DNA of 46,424 nucleotides, taken from Phytophthora sp. 'mugwort'. Taxonomy: Eukaryota; Oomycota; Peronosporomycetes; Peronosporales; Peronosporaceae. The notes beneath the pieces were generated by a model. The model was not told the DNA's origin, did no database searches, and saw nothing but the letters and a program-made list of their open reading frames with translations. The translations under genes were made by a program, and so were the position numbers. Positions 12,286 through 23,517 of this stretch are shown here, one piece after another. The DNA lies in contig JAUCEF010000076.1 of NCBI GenBank assembly GCA_033558025.1, forward strand, positions 1 through 46,424, read 5' to 3'. Position 1 is the first letter of the stretch. Every line of letters starts with the position of its first letter.

Positions 12286-13200
12286 TTAATTACCTCCCCA
12301 CCAGTAAACTGCTACAAATAAAAATAACCAAACAACATCTACAAAATGCCAATACCAAGCTGCAGCTTCAAAACCGAAATGATGTTGTTTTGTAAAATGA
12401 TGATTAATTAATCTAATAGTACTTACTATAATAAAAATAGTACCTACAATAACGTGAATACCATGAAAACCTGTTAATAAAAAAAAAGTTGTACCATAAA
12501 TACTATCAGAAATTGAAAAAGTACTTTCAATATATTCATAGGCTTGAATTAAAGTAAAAAAAAAAGCTAATAAAATTGTAATAATTAAACTTAAAATAGC
12601 ATTTTTTCTATCACCAAAAACTATTGAATGGTGTGCCCAAGTAATAGTTGCCCCAGATGATAATAATATTACAGTATTTAATAAAGGAATACCCCAAGCA
12701 TTAACAGTTTCAATACCTAATGGTGGCCATAAAGATCCAATTTCAGGTGTTGGTGCTAAAGCTGAATGAAAAAAAGCCCAAAAAAAACTAACAAAAAATA
12801 GTAATTCACTAAAAATAAATAAAAGCATACCATTTCTTAAACCTAATTGTACTTGTTTAGTATGTTGACCTTCATATACAGCTTCTCTAACTATATCACG
12901 AAACCAAGTATACATTGTTAAAATAATCATTAAAAATCCTGTTAAAATTAAGAAATTACTGCCAATATAACCATGAAAATACATAGCACCACCAAAAGTT
13001 AAAAAAAAAAGTCCAAAAGAAATTATAAAAGGCCAAGGACTTGGATCTACTAAATGATAAGGATGTTTTTGTGTATTTTGTATATTATTACTAATTTCTT
13101 TTAAAATTTTTAAATCATTTTGAAATTTATCGATATTAGAATCATTTGTTGTAGTTTCTATTTGTAAATTTTTTTTATTAATATAATAATAATTTTTCAT
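12286..13200 (-). CDS. cox3: Cytochrome c oxidase subunit 3, second copy
   Basis: Intact 304-residue frame, same protein as 33839-34753, including the unusual N-terminal extension. Confidence 0.96.
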   Translation of the reverse strand: MKNYYYINKKNLQIETTTNDSNIDKFQNDLKILKEISNNIQNTQKHPYHLVDPSPWPFIISFGLFFLTFGGAMYFHGYIGSNFLILTGFLMIILTMYTWFRDIVREAVYEGQHTKQVQLGLRNGMLLFIFSELLFFVSFFWAFFHSALAPTPEIGSLWPPLGIETVNAWGIPLLNTVILLSSGATITWAHHSIVFGDRKNAILSLIITILLAFFFTLIQAYEYIESTFSISDSIYGTTFFLLTGFHGIHVIVGTIFIIVSTIRLINHHFTKQHHFGFEAAAWYWHFVDVVWLFLFVAVYWWGGN

Positions 13201-13260
13201 AAGAATTTTATAATTTGTAATAATTAATTATTTAATGATAAATAATGTATTTTAAAAAAA

Positions 13261-13692
13261 TTAATCAAAAATAAGATTAAATTTTAATTTTTTTATATTT
13301 TTATAATATTGTTTTTTTGTATTGATTGTTTTACTTTTATTTTTTGAAGTTTGAATAATTTCGTTTGTTATGTTTTTTAAATTTGCATTTAAAAGTAACC
13401 ACGATATCGATTTTTTAATTTGTTTATCTTCATTTAAAAGCATTAAAAAATATCTATCTTTTTTTTTTTTTTTTTTATTTCGTTTTTTATTTGGAATACT
13501 TATTGCTTTTAATTTCGGTAATAAATTTTCAATTGATTTAAATAAAATAAAATTCGGTTTTTGTTTTGTAATTTTTTTTAAAGTAATTAAAATATTTATA
13601 AATATGTTTTCAGAACAAGTTTTTTTTCCTTTTTTTAATAACATATTTATAAATAATTTTTTTATTTTATACTCTTCGTATTTTAGTTCCAT
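13261..13692 (-). CDS. rps7: Ribosomal protein S7, second copy
   Basis: Intact 143-residue frame, same protein as 33347-33778. It overlaps the end of rps12 by 26 nt. Confidence 0.85.
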   Translation of the reverse strand: MELKYEEYKIKKLFINMLLKKGKKTCSENIFINILITLKKITKQKPNFILFKSIENLLPKLKAISIPNKKRNKKKKKKDRYFLMLLNEDKQIKKSISWLLLNANLKNITNEIIQTSKNKSKTINTKKQYYKNIKKLKFNLIFD

Positions 13693-14047
13693 ATTTTGAT
13701 CTTGATGTTTTTCGAGAATAAATCCCTAATAAATCATATTTACCACGAATTACATGATATTTTACTCCAGGTAAATCTTTTACACGACCTCCTCTAACTA
13801 ATACTATTGAATGTTCTTGTAAAGTATGACCAATACCTGGAATATAAGTAATTATTGTATACCTACTAGATAGGTGTACTTTTGCTACTTTACGCATAGC
13901 AGAATTTGGTTTTTTAGGTGTTGTATTATAAACTTTTAAACAAATACCTTTACGTTGAGGACATTGTTTTAAAGCTGGACTTTTATTTCTTTTTTTTTTT
14001 TCTAAACGTTTTTGTTTTTTTAAAAATAATTGATTAATTGTTGACAT
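13667..14047 (-). CDS. rps12: Ribosomal protein S12, second copy
   Basis: 126 residues from ATG 14047, same protein as 32992-33372. Confidence 0.95.
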   Translation of the reverse strand: MSTINQLFLKKQKRLEKKKRNKSPALKQCPQRKGICLKVYNTTPKKPNSAMRKVAKVHLSSRYTIITYIPGIGHTLQEHSIVLVRGGRVKDLPGVKYHVIRGKYDLLGIYSRKTSRSKYGTKIRRV

Positions 14048-14064
14048 ATTATTTGTTATTTTAT

Positions 14065-14137
14065 TGAATAATAACGGACTCGAACCGCTAACATTTTCGG
14101 TGTAAACGAAATACTCTACCAATTGAGTTAATTATTC
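14065..14137 (-). tRNA. trnV: tRNA-Val (UAC), second copy
   Basis: Mirror of 32902-32974; anticodon TAC. Confidence 0.92.
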
Positions 14138-14139
14138 AT

Positions 14140-14213
14140 TGGGCCTAAGTAGATTTGAACTACTGACTTTACACTTATCAGGCGTATACTCTAACCAACT
14201 GAGTTATAGGCCC
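14140..14213 (-). tRNA. trnI: tRNA-Ile (GAU), second copy
   Basis: Mirror of 32826-32899; anticodon GAT. Confidence 0.93.
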
Positions 14214-14215
14214 TT

Positions 14216-14287
14216 TTGAAGTAAAAGGATTCGAACCTTTGATTTTCCGTACCAAAAACGGAGGCCTTACCACTTGGCTATACTTCA
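14216..14287 (-). tRNA. trnQ: tRNA-Gln (UUG), second copy
   Basis: Mirror of 32752-32823; anticodon TTG. Confidence 0.92.
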
Positions 14288-14301
14288 AAATAAATAAAAT
14301 A

Positions 14302-14375
14302 TATGCTTAGAAAGATTTGAACTTTCATTTTATAGATCCGCAATCTAACGCTTTATCCATTTAAGCTATAAGCAT
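14302..14375 (-). tRNA. trnR: tRNA-Arg (GCG), second copy
   Basis: Mirror of 32664-32737; anticodon GCG. Confidence 0.88.
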
Positions 14376-14385
14376 AAGTTTAATT

Positions 14386-14712
14386 TTAATTTTTTTTTAT
14401 AATTTTAATATTTATTAATGAATTTTTAGATAAAAATTTTTTAATTAAAACTAAAAAATTTAATAAATAAAAAATATTTTTAAATTTTATATTAATTTTA
14501 GAAGTATAATTTTTATGAATAAAATGTTCACGTGATTTTTTATTTACATGGGGAGATCTTAATAATGTAAAAATTTTTTTTTTTTGTTTTGTTTGAAATA
14601 CACCGGGTATTTGAATATTTTTGAATTTATTAATTTTTTTTAATTTTAATAAATTTTGTTTGAGTTGATTTATTTTTTGAAATGATTTAAAAGTTATTCT
14701 TAAAAGATACAT
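14386..14712 (-). CDS. rps10: Ribosomal protein S10, second copy
   Basis: Intact 108-residue frame, same protein as 32327-32653. Confidence 0.9.
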   Translation of the reverse strand: MYLLRITFKSFQKINQLKQNLLKLKKINKFKNIQIPGVFQTKQKKKIFTLLRSPHVNKKSREHFIHKNYTSKINIKFKNIFYLLNFLVLIKKFLSKNSLINIKIIKKN

Positions 14713-14728
14713 ATTTTAATAATAAAAT

Positions 14729-14802
14729 TGTCTGGAGGTGGATTTGAACCACCGACACAAAGATTTTCAGTCTTTTACTCTAACCAACTGAGCTATCCAA
14801 AC
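14729..14802 (-). tRNA. trnF: tRNA-Phe (GAA), second copy
   Basis: Mirror of 32237-32310; anticodon GAA. Confidence 0.93.
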
Positions 14803-14808
14803 TAAATA

Positions 14809-16302
14809 TTATATTAATAAATATAAATAAATTTTGTTTAAATTTATTAATATAATATTAGGATAAATAAATAAAAATAAAATAAATTGAGTACTAATTA
14901 ATAATATTATACTTTGACTTTTATTTATTTGTGAAATATACATTTTTCTAAATATTTTTTCAAAATAAATAATTTTAATTATTTTTAAATAATAAAAAGA
15001 GCTTAAAACACTTATAATAATACCAAAAAATACTAAACTAAAATAATTATTTTTAATAGCTGAAAAAAATATAAATAATTTTGAAAAAAAACCCGCTAAT
15101 GGGGGTATACCAGCTAATGAAAAAATATTTATGATTATAATAATAGCAATTAATTTATTAATAGTATATATATTTGATAAATCTGTTAAATATTTAATTG
15201 GTTTATGATTGATATTTAAAGATAAATAAGAAGTCCATAAATTAATACTTGTTATAATATAAATTATAATATATAATAAAATAAATGGAATATTATTTAA
15301 CATATTTGAAGTAAATCCTATTAATATAAAACCTACATGACTTATTGCACTATAAGCTAATAATCTTTTGATTTTTTTTTGTTGTAATGCCGATAATGCA
15401 CCGATTAACATAGATAAAAATGAAATAATATAAAAAAAAATTTCAAAGAAATATGAAATATTAAAAAAAATCTCAAAAAATAAACGAATTAAAATTCCTA
15501 TAAAAGCAATTTTTGGTACAATAGCAAAAAAACTTGAAATATTATTTGGAGCACCTTCATATACATCAGGCAACCAAAAATGAAAAGGTGTAGCACCTAT
15601 TTTAAATAAAATACCAACTAAAATAAAAATTAATCCATAAGATAAACTAATTAATATATTTATATTATCTAAAAAATTTATATTTGATAATATTAAAAAA
15701 ATATTATTAAAATTTAATGAACCTGTAATAGCATAAATTATTGAAGAACCAAATAGAATAAAACCTGAAGCAATTGATCCTAAAATAAAATATTTTAAAC
15801 CAGCCTCAATTGATAATATCGATTTTTTTTGGGTGGATGTTAATATATAAAAACTTAAACTTTGTAATTCAATTGCTAAATATAAAGTAATAAAATGATT
15901 TGCAGATACCAATAACATTAAACCCAATAATGATATTAACATTAATATATTAATTTCATATGAATTTATTTTTTGTTGTATTAAATATTTTTGTTGTATT
16001 AAAAAACAAATAATTGTTAATAAAATTAAAATTATTTTAATAAATTGTGTAAAATTATTAATAAGTAATACACCATTTAATATGTTACTTGAAATATTTG
16101 TTATATTTAACGTTAATATTAAAAGAATTAATAATAAATATATTATTATAGTAGTAATATTTTTAATAATCAAAATTTTTTGAGCATTTTGATTTTTTTT
16201 ATAAAAAACACCAAATAATAATAAAATTAATAAAAAAGTTGTTAAAAAAAATTCGGGGATAATAATTTCAAAATTATTATTAAAAATTTCCTGAAAAAAC
16301 AT
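14809..16302 (-). CDS. nad2: NADH dehydrogenase subunit 2, second copy
   Basis: Intact 497-residue frame, same protein as 30737-32230. Confidence 0.96.
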   Translation of the reverse strand: MFFQEIFNNNFEIIIPEFFLTTFLLILLLFGVFYKKNQNAQKILIIKNITTIIIYLLLILLILTLNITNISSNILNGVLLINNFTQFIKIILILLTIICFLIQQKYLIQQKINSYEINILMLISLLGLMLLVSANHFITLYLAIELQSLSFYILTSTQKKSILSIEAGLKYFILGSIASGFILFGSSIIYAITGSLNFNNIFLILSNINFLDNINILISLSYGLIFILVGILFKIGATPFHFWLPDVYEGAPNNISSFFAIVPKIAFIGILIRLFFEIFFNISYFFEIFFYIISFLSMLIGALSALQQKKIKRLLAYSAISHVGFILIGFTSNMLNNIPFILLYIIIYIITSINLWTSYLSLNINHKPIKYLTDLSNIYTINKLIAIIIIINIFSLAGIPPLAGFFSKLFIFFSAIKNNYFSLVFFGIIISVLSSFYYLKIIKIIYFEKIFRKMYISQINKSQSIILLISTQFILFLFIYPNIILINLNKIYLYLLI

Positions 16303-16417
16303 AATGTAATAAAAGAAATAAATATTTTAAAAATACTTACTTACTATATATGCTATATATTTATAAAAAAATTAATTTATAAATATTATATTTTTATTAA
16401 AAAAAAAAAAAAAAAAA
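16303..16417. promoter_or_regulatory. Divergent nad2/nad7 spacer, second copy
   Basis: 115-bp spacer between the head-to-head genes nad2 (-) and nad7 (+). It includes a run of 20 A that ends in the nad7 start codon. It is the mirror of 30621-30736, where the argument for a bidirectional promoter is given. Confidence 0.45.
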
Positions 16418-17596
16418 ATGTCATTAAAAAAAATTAAAAATTTTTCTATAAATTTTGGTCCACAACATCCAGCGGCTCATGGTGTTTTACGTTTAATTTT
16501 AGAATTAAACGGTGAAGTTGTTAAAAAAGCTGATTCACATATAGGTTTATTACATAGAGGTACAGAAAAATTAATTGAATATAAAAATTATTTACAGGCG
16601 TTACCTTATTTTGATCGTTTAGATTATGTATCTATGATGTGTCAAGAACATGCATATGTTTTGGCTATTGAAAAATTATTAAATTGTGATATACCTTTAC
16701 GAGCACAATATATAAGAGTTTTATTTTCAGAAATAACACGTATCTTAAATCATTTATTAGCTGTATGTTGTCATGCTTTAGATGTAGGAGCTATGACACC
16801 TTATTTTTGGGGATTTGAAGAACGTGAGAAATTAATGGAATTTTATGAACGTGTTTCTGGTGCACGTATGCATGCAGCTTATTTTAGACCTGGAGGTGTT
16901 AATCAAGATTTGCCTAAAGGTTTGTTAAATGATATATATATTTTTTGTGAACAATTTAATACCCGTTTAGATGAAATTGAAGAAATGTTAACTAATAATA
17001 GAATTTGGAAACAAAGATTAGTAGATATTGGTATTATATCTGCTAAAGATGCTTTAAATTTTGGTTTTAGTGGTGTTATGTTACGTGGATCAGGTATTTC
17101 ATGGGATTTACGTAAAACACAACCTTATGAAATTTATGATCAATTAAAATTTGATATACCTGTAGGTACAAATGGCGATTGTTATGATCGTTATTTAATT
17201 AGAATAGAAGAAATGCGACAATCAATTCGAATTATTTTGCAAGTACTTAATAAAATTCCCCAAGGTCCTATTAAATTAGATGATAAAAAAATTACAAATC
17301 CAAATAGAATTCAAATTAAAAATTCTATGGAGTCTTTAATTCATCATTTTAAATATTATTCAGAAAATATTTGTGTAAATGCTGGTGAAACTTATACAGT
17401 TATTGAGGCACCTAAAGGTGAGTATGGTGTTTATTTAGTAGCAGATGGTACAAATAAACCCTACAGATGTAAAATTAAATCACCAGGATTTTTACATTTA
17501 CAAGCATTAGATTTTATAGCTAAAAATCATATGATTGCTGATGTTGTTACAATTATTGGTACTTTAGATGTTGTTTTTGGTGAAATTGATCGTTAA
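16418..17596 (+). CDS. nad7: NADH dehydrogenase subunit 7, second copy
   Basis: Intact 392-residue frame, same protein as 29442-30620. The start ATG follows directly on the poly(A) run. Confidence 0.97.
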   Translation: MSLKKIKNFSINFGPQHPAAHGVLRLILELNGEVVKKADSHIGLLHRGTEKLIEYKNYLQALPYFDRLDYVSMMCQEHAYVLAIEKLLNCDIPLRAQYIRVLFSEITRILNHLLAVCCHALDVGAMTPYFWGFEEREKLMEFYERVSGARMHAAYFRPGGVNQDLPKGLLNDIYIFCEQFNTRLDEIEEMLTNNRIWKQRLVDIGIISAKDALNFGFSGVMLRGSGISWDLRKTQPYEIYDQLKFDIPVGTNGDCYDRYLIRIEEMRQSIRIILQVLNKIPQGPIKLDDKKITNPNRIQIKNSMESLIHHFKYYSENICVNAGETYTVIEAPKGEYGVYLVADGTNKPYRCKIKSPGFLHLQALDFIAKNHMIADVVTIIGTLDVVFGEIDR

Positions 17597-17634
17597 TATT
17601 AATTATTAGAATAAAATTTTATTTTCAATAAATT

Positions 17635-18054
17635 ATGCAAAAAAAAAAATTTAAAAAGTATAAATTAAATCAATTACAAAAAATTAAACAAACTTATAAA
17701 TATATATATATATTTCGTTATAATGATTTAAATATTAATGAAATAATATCTTTAAAAAAAAAAATTAAAAAATTTGATTATAAATCTTTAATATTAAATC
17801 AAAATTTAATTATTGATATTTTTTTAAAATTAAAAGGACAAGGTTCTATTTTAATAATTTATGGAAATAATGAATTAAATTTAATAAGGGATTTATATAA
17901 TTTTAAAAAACTTGAATTAATTTATTTGAGTATTCAAAATAATATTTATTCTAATTTAAAAGTAAAACAAATATTATCTAAAAACTATCCACCTTTAAAT
18001 AATTTAATTGTTCAATCATTTTTAAATTTTATATATTATTTAAGAAAAATTTAA
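17635..18054 (+). CDS. rpl10: Putative ribosomal protein L10, second copy
   Basis: Intact 139-residue frame, same protein as 28984-29403. It ends 3 nt before trnH. Confidence 0.5.
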   Translation: MQKKKFKKYKLNQLQKIKQTYKYIYIFRYNDLNINEIISLKKKIKKFDYKSLILNQNLIIDIFLKLKGQGSILIIYGNNELNLIRDLYNFKKLELIYLSIQNNIYSNLKVKQILSKNYPPLNNLIVQSFLNFIYYLRKI

Positions 18055-18057
18055 AAA

Positions 18058-18130
18058 GGCGATTATAACTTAAAGGTAGAGTGTTAGATTGTGGGTCTAA
18101 GTGTTATGGGTTCAAGTCCCATTTTTCGCC
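18058..18130 (+). tRNA. trnH: tRNA-His (GUG), second copy
   Basis: Anticodon GTG in GATTGTGGGTC. An extra 5' G faces the C discriminator, as expected for tRNA-His. T arm is ATGGG/CCCAT. The acceptor stem has two T-T mismatches. Confidence 0.9.
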
Positions 18131-18152
18131 CATTTTTAAATTAAATTTTTTT

Positions 18153-19628
18153 ATGTTTAATAAGTTTATATTAATTTTTTTACTTATTTTACCATTAATT
18201 ACGGTTATTATATTAGCTTTTTCGAAAAATGAAAAATTTATAAAAAATTTTAGTATTTTTATGTCTTTTTTCATTTTTTTAATGTCATTACCTTTATGGA
18301 TTTTATTTGATAAATCAACTTCTAATTTTCAATATTTATTTAAAATAGAATGGATTAGTCAATTTAATATTAATTTTTATTTAGGTATTGATGGTATTTC
18401 ATTATTTTTTATAATTTTAACAACATTTTTGATTCCAATCTGTATGTTAATTAGTTATGAAATGATTAATAAAAATATAAAAGAATATTTTATTTTATAT
18501 TTTATTTTAGAATTTTGTTTAATCATTTCATTTAGTATATTAGATGTACTTATTTTTTATATTTTCTTTGAAAGTGTATTAATTCCTATGTTTTTAATTA
18601 TAGGTATTTGGGGTTCAAGAGAACGTAAAATTAAAGCTTCATATTTGTTTTTTATGTATACATTAGCAGGTTCATTATTTATGTTTATTGCCATTATTCA
18701 TTTATTTTTAACTGTGGGTACAACTGATTATCAAATATTATATTATAGTAATTTTAATTTTTCATATGAAAAATTTTATTTCTTAGCTTTTTTTTTATCA
18801 TTTGCTGTTAAAGTTCCAATGTTACCTTTTCATGTTTGGTTACCGGAAGCACATGTTGAAGCACCTACCGCAGGTTCTGTACTATTAGCTGGTATTTTAT
18901 TAAAATTAGGATCATACGGTATGATTAGGTTTTTAGTTCCTTTATTTCCTAAAGCTGCATTATATTTTACACCGTATATTTTAGTTTTATGTTTAATATC
19001 TGTTATTTATGCGTCATTAACAGCTATACGACAAACAGATTTGAAACGTATTATTGCTTATGCATCAGTTGCTCATATGAATTTTATAATATTGGGTATT
19101 TTTTCTTTAACTATTCAAGGATTAGAAGGTAGTATTATTCAAATGATTAGTCATGGTTTAGTATCGAGTGGTTTATTTTTTTCAATTGGATGTTTATATG
19201 ATCGATATCATACAAGATTTATTAATTATTATGGTGGTTTAGCACATACAATGCCTTTATTTTGTATTGCATTATTTATTTATGTATTAGCAAATATGTC
19301 TATTCCAGGTTCAAGTAGTTTTGTGGGTGAAATTCTTATTTTAACTGGAGTTTTTGAAGATAATACTACAACAGCTGTTTTTGCGACAATTGGTATGTTT
19401 TTGGGTGGGGTATATTCTTTATTATTTTATAATCGAATTTGTTATGGTAATATTCAAAATATTTATTTAAAAATTTATTATGATTTAACTTATCGTGAAT
19501 TTTTAATTCATTTAATATTAATTATAAATATCTTTTTATTAGGTTTATATCCTAAAATTTTTGAAAGTTGTATGCATGAAAGTGTTTCAAAAATTTTAAT
19601 ACATATTGATTTTTCTTATTTTTATTAA
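18153..19628 (+). CDS. nad4: NADH dehydrogenase subunit 4, second copy
   Basis: 491 residues from ATG 18153 (MFNKFILIF), same protein as 27410-28885. The in-frame extension upstream is read through trnH and is not coding. Confidence 0.96.
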   Translation: MFNKFILIFLLILPLITVIILAFSKNEKFIKNFSIFMSFFIFLMSLPLWILFDKSTSNFQYLFKIEWISQFNINFYLGIDGISLFFIILTTFLIPICMLISYEMINKNIKEYFILYFILEFCLIISFSILDVLIFYIFFESVLIPMFLIIGIWGSRERKIKASYLFFMYTLAGSLFMFIAIIHLFLTVGTTDYQILYYSNFNFSYEKFYFLAFFLSFAVKVPMLPFHVWLPEAHVEAPTAGSVLLAGILLKLGSYGMIRFLVPLFPKAALYFTPYILVLCLISVIYASLTAIRQTDLKRIIAYASVAHMNFIILGIFSLTIQGLEGSIIQMISHGLVSSGLFFSIGCLYDRYHTRFINYYGGLAHTMPLFCIALFIYVLANMSIPGSSSFVGEILILTGVFEDNTTTAVFATIGMFLGGVYSLLFYNRICYGNIQNIYLKIYYDLTYREFLIHLILIINIFLLGLYPKIFESCMHESVSKILIHIDFSYFY

Positions 19629-19649
19629 ACAAAATTTTTTGTTTAATAA
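19622..19649. other. 13-bp stem hairpin over the nad4 stop codon (second copy)
   Basis: TTATTAAACAAAA and its exact reverse complement are separated by 2 nt, just before trnE. It could protect or define the nad4 mRNA 3' end; that role is inference. Confidence 0.5.
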
Positions 19650-19652
19650 AAA

Positions 19653-19724
19653 GCCCTTTTAGTCTAATGGTTAGGACATTACCTTTTCACGGTAAAAATA
19701 CGAGTTCAATTCTCGTAAAGGGTA
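19653..19724 (+). tRNA. trnE: tRNA-Glu (UUC), second copy
   Basis: Acceptor GCCCTTT/AAAGGGT, anticodon TTC between ACCTT and ACGGT, T arm ACGAG/CTCGT. Confidence 0.93.
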
Positions 19725-19803
19725 TAAAAAATATATATTTGATATATTTTGGTAATTATAATAATTTATAATTATTAAATAATATGATAATTTAATAACC
19801 TCT

Positions 19804-21333
19804 ATGGCTATTGAATTATCATATATACTGGAATCAAATATTAAAAAATATAAAGATGAAAAAAGTTTACAAGAAACAGGTATTGTTCTTTCAATGAGTG
19901 ATGGTATTGCAAGATGTTATGGTTTAACTAAAATTCAAGCAGGTGAAATGGTTGAATTTAATAATGGTAATATTAAAGGAATGGCTTTAAATTTAGAACC
20001 TGATGTTGTTGGTGTTGTTGTTTTTAGTAATGATAGAGAAATTCAAGAAGGTAATTTTGTACGAAGAACTGGATCTATTGTTAGTGTACCTGTAGGACCT
20101 GAAGTATTAGGTAGAGTAGTTGATGCTTTAGGACAACCCATTGATGGTAAAGGTCAAATTAACAGTAAATTAGAAAGTAGAGTTGAAGTTAAAGCTCCAG
20201 GTATTATGCCTAGAGAAAGTGTTAAACAACCTGTACAAACAGGTTTAAAAGCTGTAGATAGTTTAATTCCTATTGGTCGTGGTCAAAGGGAATTAATTAT
20301 TGGTGATAGACAAACAGGTAAAACATCTATTGCTATTGATACTATAATTAATCAAAGAGAACCTCATTTAAAAAAAGATATAAATAATCAATTATATTGT
20401 ATTTATGTAGGTGTTGGTCAAAAAAGATCAACAATTGCTGAATTAACAAAAACTTTAGAAGAAAAAAATGCAATGTTTTTTTCTGTTATTGTAGCGGCTA
20501 CTGCTTCAGATTCAGCACCCTTACAATATTTAGCTCCATATACTGGTTGTGCTTTAGGTGAATATTTTAGAGATAATGGTAAACATGCTGTTATTTTCTA
20601 TGATGATTTATCAAAACAAGCGGTAGCTTATAGACAAATGTCTTTATTATTAAGAAGACCTCCAGGTAGAGAAGCTTATCCTGGAGATGTTTTTTATTTA
20701 CACTCTCGTTTATTAGAAAGAGCTGCTAAAATGAATAAAAAAATTGGTGGTGGTTCATTAACCGCATTACCTATTATTGAAACACAAGCTGGAGATGTTT
20801 CTGCTTATATTCCAACAAATGTTATTTCAATTACTGATGGACAAATTTTTTTAGAAACAGAATTATTTAATGAAGGTCAAAGACCTGCAATTAGTGTTGG
20901 ATTATCTGTAAGTCGTGTTGGTTCTTCTGCACAAATTAAAGCTATGAAACAAATTGCTGGTACAATGAAATTAGAATTAGCACAATTTAGAGAAGTACAA
21001 GCATTTGCTCAATTTGGTTCTGATTTAGATGCTACAACTCAACAACAATTAAATAGAGGGATTAGATTAACAGAAATGTTAAAACAAGGTTTAAATATAC
21101 CGTTATCTGTTGAAAATCAAATTGTAATTATTTATTTAGGTGTACGTGGTTTCTTAGATAAAATTGCTGTTGATAAAATTTCAAGTTTTGAAATTAGTTG
21201 GTTAAATTTTATAAAAAATAATCATTTTAATATTTTAGAAGAAATCTTAAATAAAAAAGAAATATCTAAAGAATTAGAAAAAAAACTTAATATTTTAGCA
21301 ACAAATTTTACTAATAATTTTATTACAAAATAA
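19804..21333 (+). CDS. atp1: ATP synthase F1 subunit alpha, second copy
   Basis: Intact 509-residue frame, same protein as 25705-27234. Confidence 0.97.
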   Translation: MAIELSYILESNIKKYKDEKSLQETGIVLSMSDGIARCYGLTKIQAGEMVEFNNGNIKGMALNLEPDVVGVVVFSNDREIQEGNFVRRTGSIVSVPVGPEVLGRVVDALGQPIDGKGQINSKLESRVEVKAPGIMPRESVKQPVQTGLKAVDSLIPIGRGQRELIIGDRQTGKTSIAIDTIINQREPHLKKDINNQLYCIYVGVGQKRSTIAELTKTLEEKNAMFFSVIVAATASDSAPLQYLAPYTGCALGEYFRDNGKHAVIFYDDLSKQAVAYRQMSLLLRRPPGREAYPGDVFYLHSRLLERAAKMNKKIGGGSLTALPIIETQAGDVSAYIPTNVISITDGQIFLETELFNEGQRPAISVGLSVSRVGSSAQIKAMKQIAGTMKLELAQFREVQAFAQFGSDLDATTQQQLNRGIRLTEMLKQGLNIPLSVENQIVIIYLGVRGFLDKIAVDKISSFEISWLNFIKNNHFNILEEILNKKEISKELEKKLNILATNFTNNFITK

Positions 21334-21379
21334 TATAATTATTTTTTTATTAATAAAAAATAATTATAATATTTTGTAA
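21323..21379. terminator. Long hairpin at the atp1 3' end (second copy)
   Basis: Starting within the last atp1 codons, about 26 nt (TTACAAAAT...) pair with the reverse complement ending at 21379, with one mismatch and one bulge around a ~4-nt loop. It is a candidate mRNA 3'-end or processing structure; function is inferred from position only. It is mirrored at 25659-25715. Confidence 0.45.
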
Positions 21380-21402
21380 ATAAAACATAACAGATAAAAA
21401 TT

Positions 21403-21428
21403 AATTATTTTCTATATAGAAAATAATT
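21403..21428. other. 26-bp perfect palindrome in the atp1-nad5 spacer (second copy)
   Basis: Centre CTATATAG flanked by AATTATTTT and AAAATAATT. It lies between the atp1 hairpin and the TTTATTCTTTAAGA motif upstream of nad5. Role unknown. Confidence 0.5.
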
Positions 21429-21464
21429 TTAAATATTATTCTAATATTAATTTTTTAAAAAATA

Positions 21465-21478
21465 TTTATTCTTTAAGA
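21465..21478 (+). promoter_or_regulatory. TTTATTCTTTAAGA motif upstream of nad5 (second copy)
   Basis: Identical 14-mer to the one upstream of atp9. It sits about 60 nt before the nad5 ATG on the coding strand. Both genes follow unusually long spacers, which fits a promoter or 5'-processing site. Confidence 0.3.
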
Positions 21479-21537
21479 AGAATTATTTTAAAATTATTAT
21501 TATATTTTTAAATAATTTAAATTTATTTTATTCTATT

Positions 21538-23517
21538 ATGTTATTATTAACTTTAATTTTTTTACCTTTTTTAGGTTCAGTAGCTTCTGGATTATTTGGT
21601 TTTTATATTGGCCGTAAAGGTTCTGTATTTATAACCACATTAACAACTTTTTTAAGTTGTCTTTTTTCATTTATTATTATATATAATTCAATTACAAATG
21701 AATATGAGTATATTATTTATATTTCAAATTGGATTAATAGTGGTTTATTTAATTGTAATTGGTGTTTTTTATTTGATAGTTTAACTATGATAATGTTAAT
21801 TGTTGTAACAAGTATTTCAACTTTAGTTCATTTATATTCTTCTAAATATATGGATCATGATCCACATTTATCTAGATTTATGTCATATTTATCACTATTT
21901 ACTTTTTTTATGATTATATTAGTTACAGGTGATAATTTTATGCAAATGTTTGTTGGATGGGAAGGTGTTGGTTTTTGTTCATATTTATTAATTAATTTTT
22001 GGTTTACACGTTTACAAGCGAATAAAGCAGCTATAAAAGCTATGTTAGTTAATCGAATTAGTGATTTAATCTTATTATTAGGTGTATTAACTGTTTTTTA
22101 TAATATTAGAACTATTGAATATTTTAGTACATTTGCAGCAATTTCTATTGTTAAAGATTTTAAATTTATTTTTTTTAATTATATTTTAAGTATTATTGAT
22201 GTTGCGTGTATTTTAATTTTTATAGGTGCTATGGGTAAATCTGCTCAAATTTTTTTACATTTATGGTTACCCGATGCTATGGAAGGACCTACGCCGGTTT
22301 CGGCATTAATCCATGCAGCGACTATGGTAACTGCTGGTGTTTATTTAATTGCACGTTGTTCACCAATGTTTGAATATTCAATGTTTTCTTTAAAAGTTAT
22401 TACAATTATTGGAGCTTCTACAGCCTTTTTCTCAAGTACAATTGGTCTAGTACAAAATGATTTTAAAAAAATAGTTGCCTATTCTACTTGTAGTCAATTA
22501 GGTTATATGTTTTTTGCTTGTGGATTATCAAATTATCCTTTAGCTATTTTTCATTTATCAAATCATGCATATTTTAAAGCATTATTATTTTTATGTTCCG
22601 GTGCTGTAATTCATGCTATGGGTGATGAACAAGATATAAGAAAAATGGGTGGTTTAAGAAGAATTTTACCTTTTACTTATATAATGTTTTTAATAGGTTC
22701 ATTATCTTTAATGGGTTTTCCTTTTTTAACTGGTTTTTATTCTAAAGATTTAATATTAGAAGTTGCATTTTCAAGTTTTAGTGAAACAGGTCATTTTGCT
22801 TATTGGTTGGGTACTATTGGTGCATTTTTTACGGCATTCTATTCAACACGTTTATTATTTTTTGCTTTTTTAAGTGAAACTAATGCCTATAAAAATGTTA
22901 TTAAAAATGCACATGATGTTCCATTAGAAATGGGTATTCCTTTAGGAGTTTTAGCATTTGGTAGTATTTTTATAGGTTATATTTCTAAAGATATGTTTGT
23001 TGGGTTAGGTTCAAATTTTTGGAATAACTCAATTTATATAAATCCATTTAATAATCAAATGATTGATGCTGAATTTTTACCAACATTTTTTAAATTATTA
23101 CCTGTTATTTTAAGTTTTTGTGGCTTATTTTGTGCCTTTTATTTATATTTTTTTAAATTTAGATTTTTATATAACTTAAAAATTTCAAAATATGGTCTTT
23201 ATTTTTATAATTTTTTAAATAGAAAATGGTATTTTGATAAAATTTATTATGAATTTATTAATCAATATATATTAAAAGTTGGTTATAATGTAACATATAA
23301 AATGATTGATAAAGGTTTAATTGAAATGTGTGGTCCTTTTGGTTTAATAACCGTTTTTTCTTTCTTAAGTCAAAAAATAATTTTATTACAAACAGGTTAT
23401 ATTTATCACTATTCATTATTAATGTTAATTAGCATTATTTGTTTAATAAATATTATTTTTTTTTCTATTATTTATTTTTTTAATATTATTACTATTTTAT
23501 TATTTTTATTTAATTAA
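21538..23517 (+). CDS. nad5: NADH dehydrogenase subunit 5, second copy, C-terminus read into palindrome axis
   Basis: 659 residues ending LLFLFN. It is identical to the copy at 23506-25500 except for the tail. The TAA stop (23515-23517) lies inside the 13-nt axis spacer, so this gene has no stop codon within the unit itself. On the opposite strand the same gene reads the complement of the spacer and ends FIFLLIK. Confidence 0.95.
   Translation: MLLLTLIFLPFLGSVASGLFGFYIGRKGSVFITTLTTFLSCLFSFIIIYNSITNEYEYIIYISNWINSGLFNCNWCFLFDSLTMIMLIVVTSISTLVHLYSSKYMDHDPHLSRFMSYLSLFTFFMIILVTGDNFMQMFVGWEGVGFCSYLLINFWFTRLQANKAAIKAMLVNRISDLILLLGVLTVFYNIRTIEYFSTFAAISIVKDFKFIFFNYILSIIDVACILIFIGAMGKSAQIFLHLWLPDAMEGPTPVSALIHAATMVTAGVYLIARCSPMFEYSMFSLKVITIIGASTAFFSSTIGLVQNDFKKIVAYSTCSQLGYMFFACGLSNYPLAIFHLSNHAYFKALLFLCSGAVIHAMGDEQDIRKMGGLRRILPFTYIMFLIGSLSLMGFPFLTGFYSKDLILEVAFSSFSETGHFAYWLGTIGAFFTAFYSTRLLFFAFLSETNAYKNVIKNAHDVPLEMGIPLGVLAFGSIFIGYISKDMFVGLGSNFWNNSIYINPFNNQMIDAEFLPTFFKLLPVILSFCGLFCAFYLYFFKFRFLYNLKISKYGLYFYNFLNRKWYFDKIYYEFINQYILKVGYNVTYKMIDKGLIEMCGPFGLITVFSFLSQKIILLQTGYIYHYSLLMLISIICLINIIFFSIIYFFNIITILLFLFN

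Noticed and set aside
13370..13699. 109-codon + strand frame opposite rps7 (and its mirror at 33340-33669)
   Set aside because: It lies antisense to rps7 and consists mostly of Phe and Lys from A/T runs; no family resemblance.
18081..18152. 24-codon N-terminal extension of nad4
   Set aside because: It is the 3' part of trnH read as protein; ATG 18153 gives a normal Nad4.
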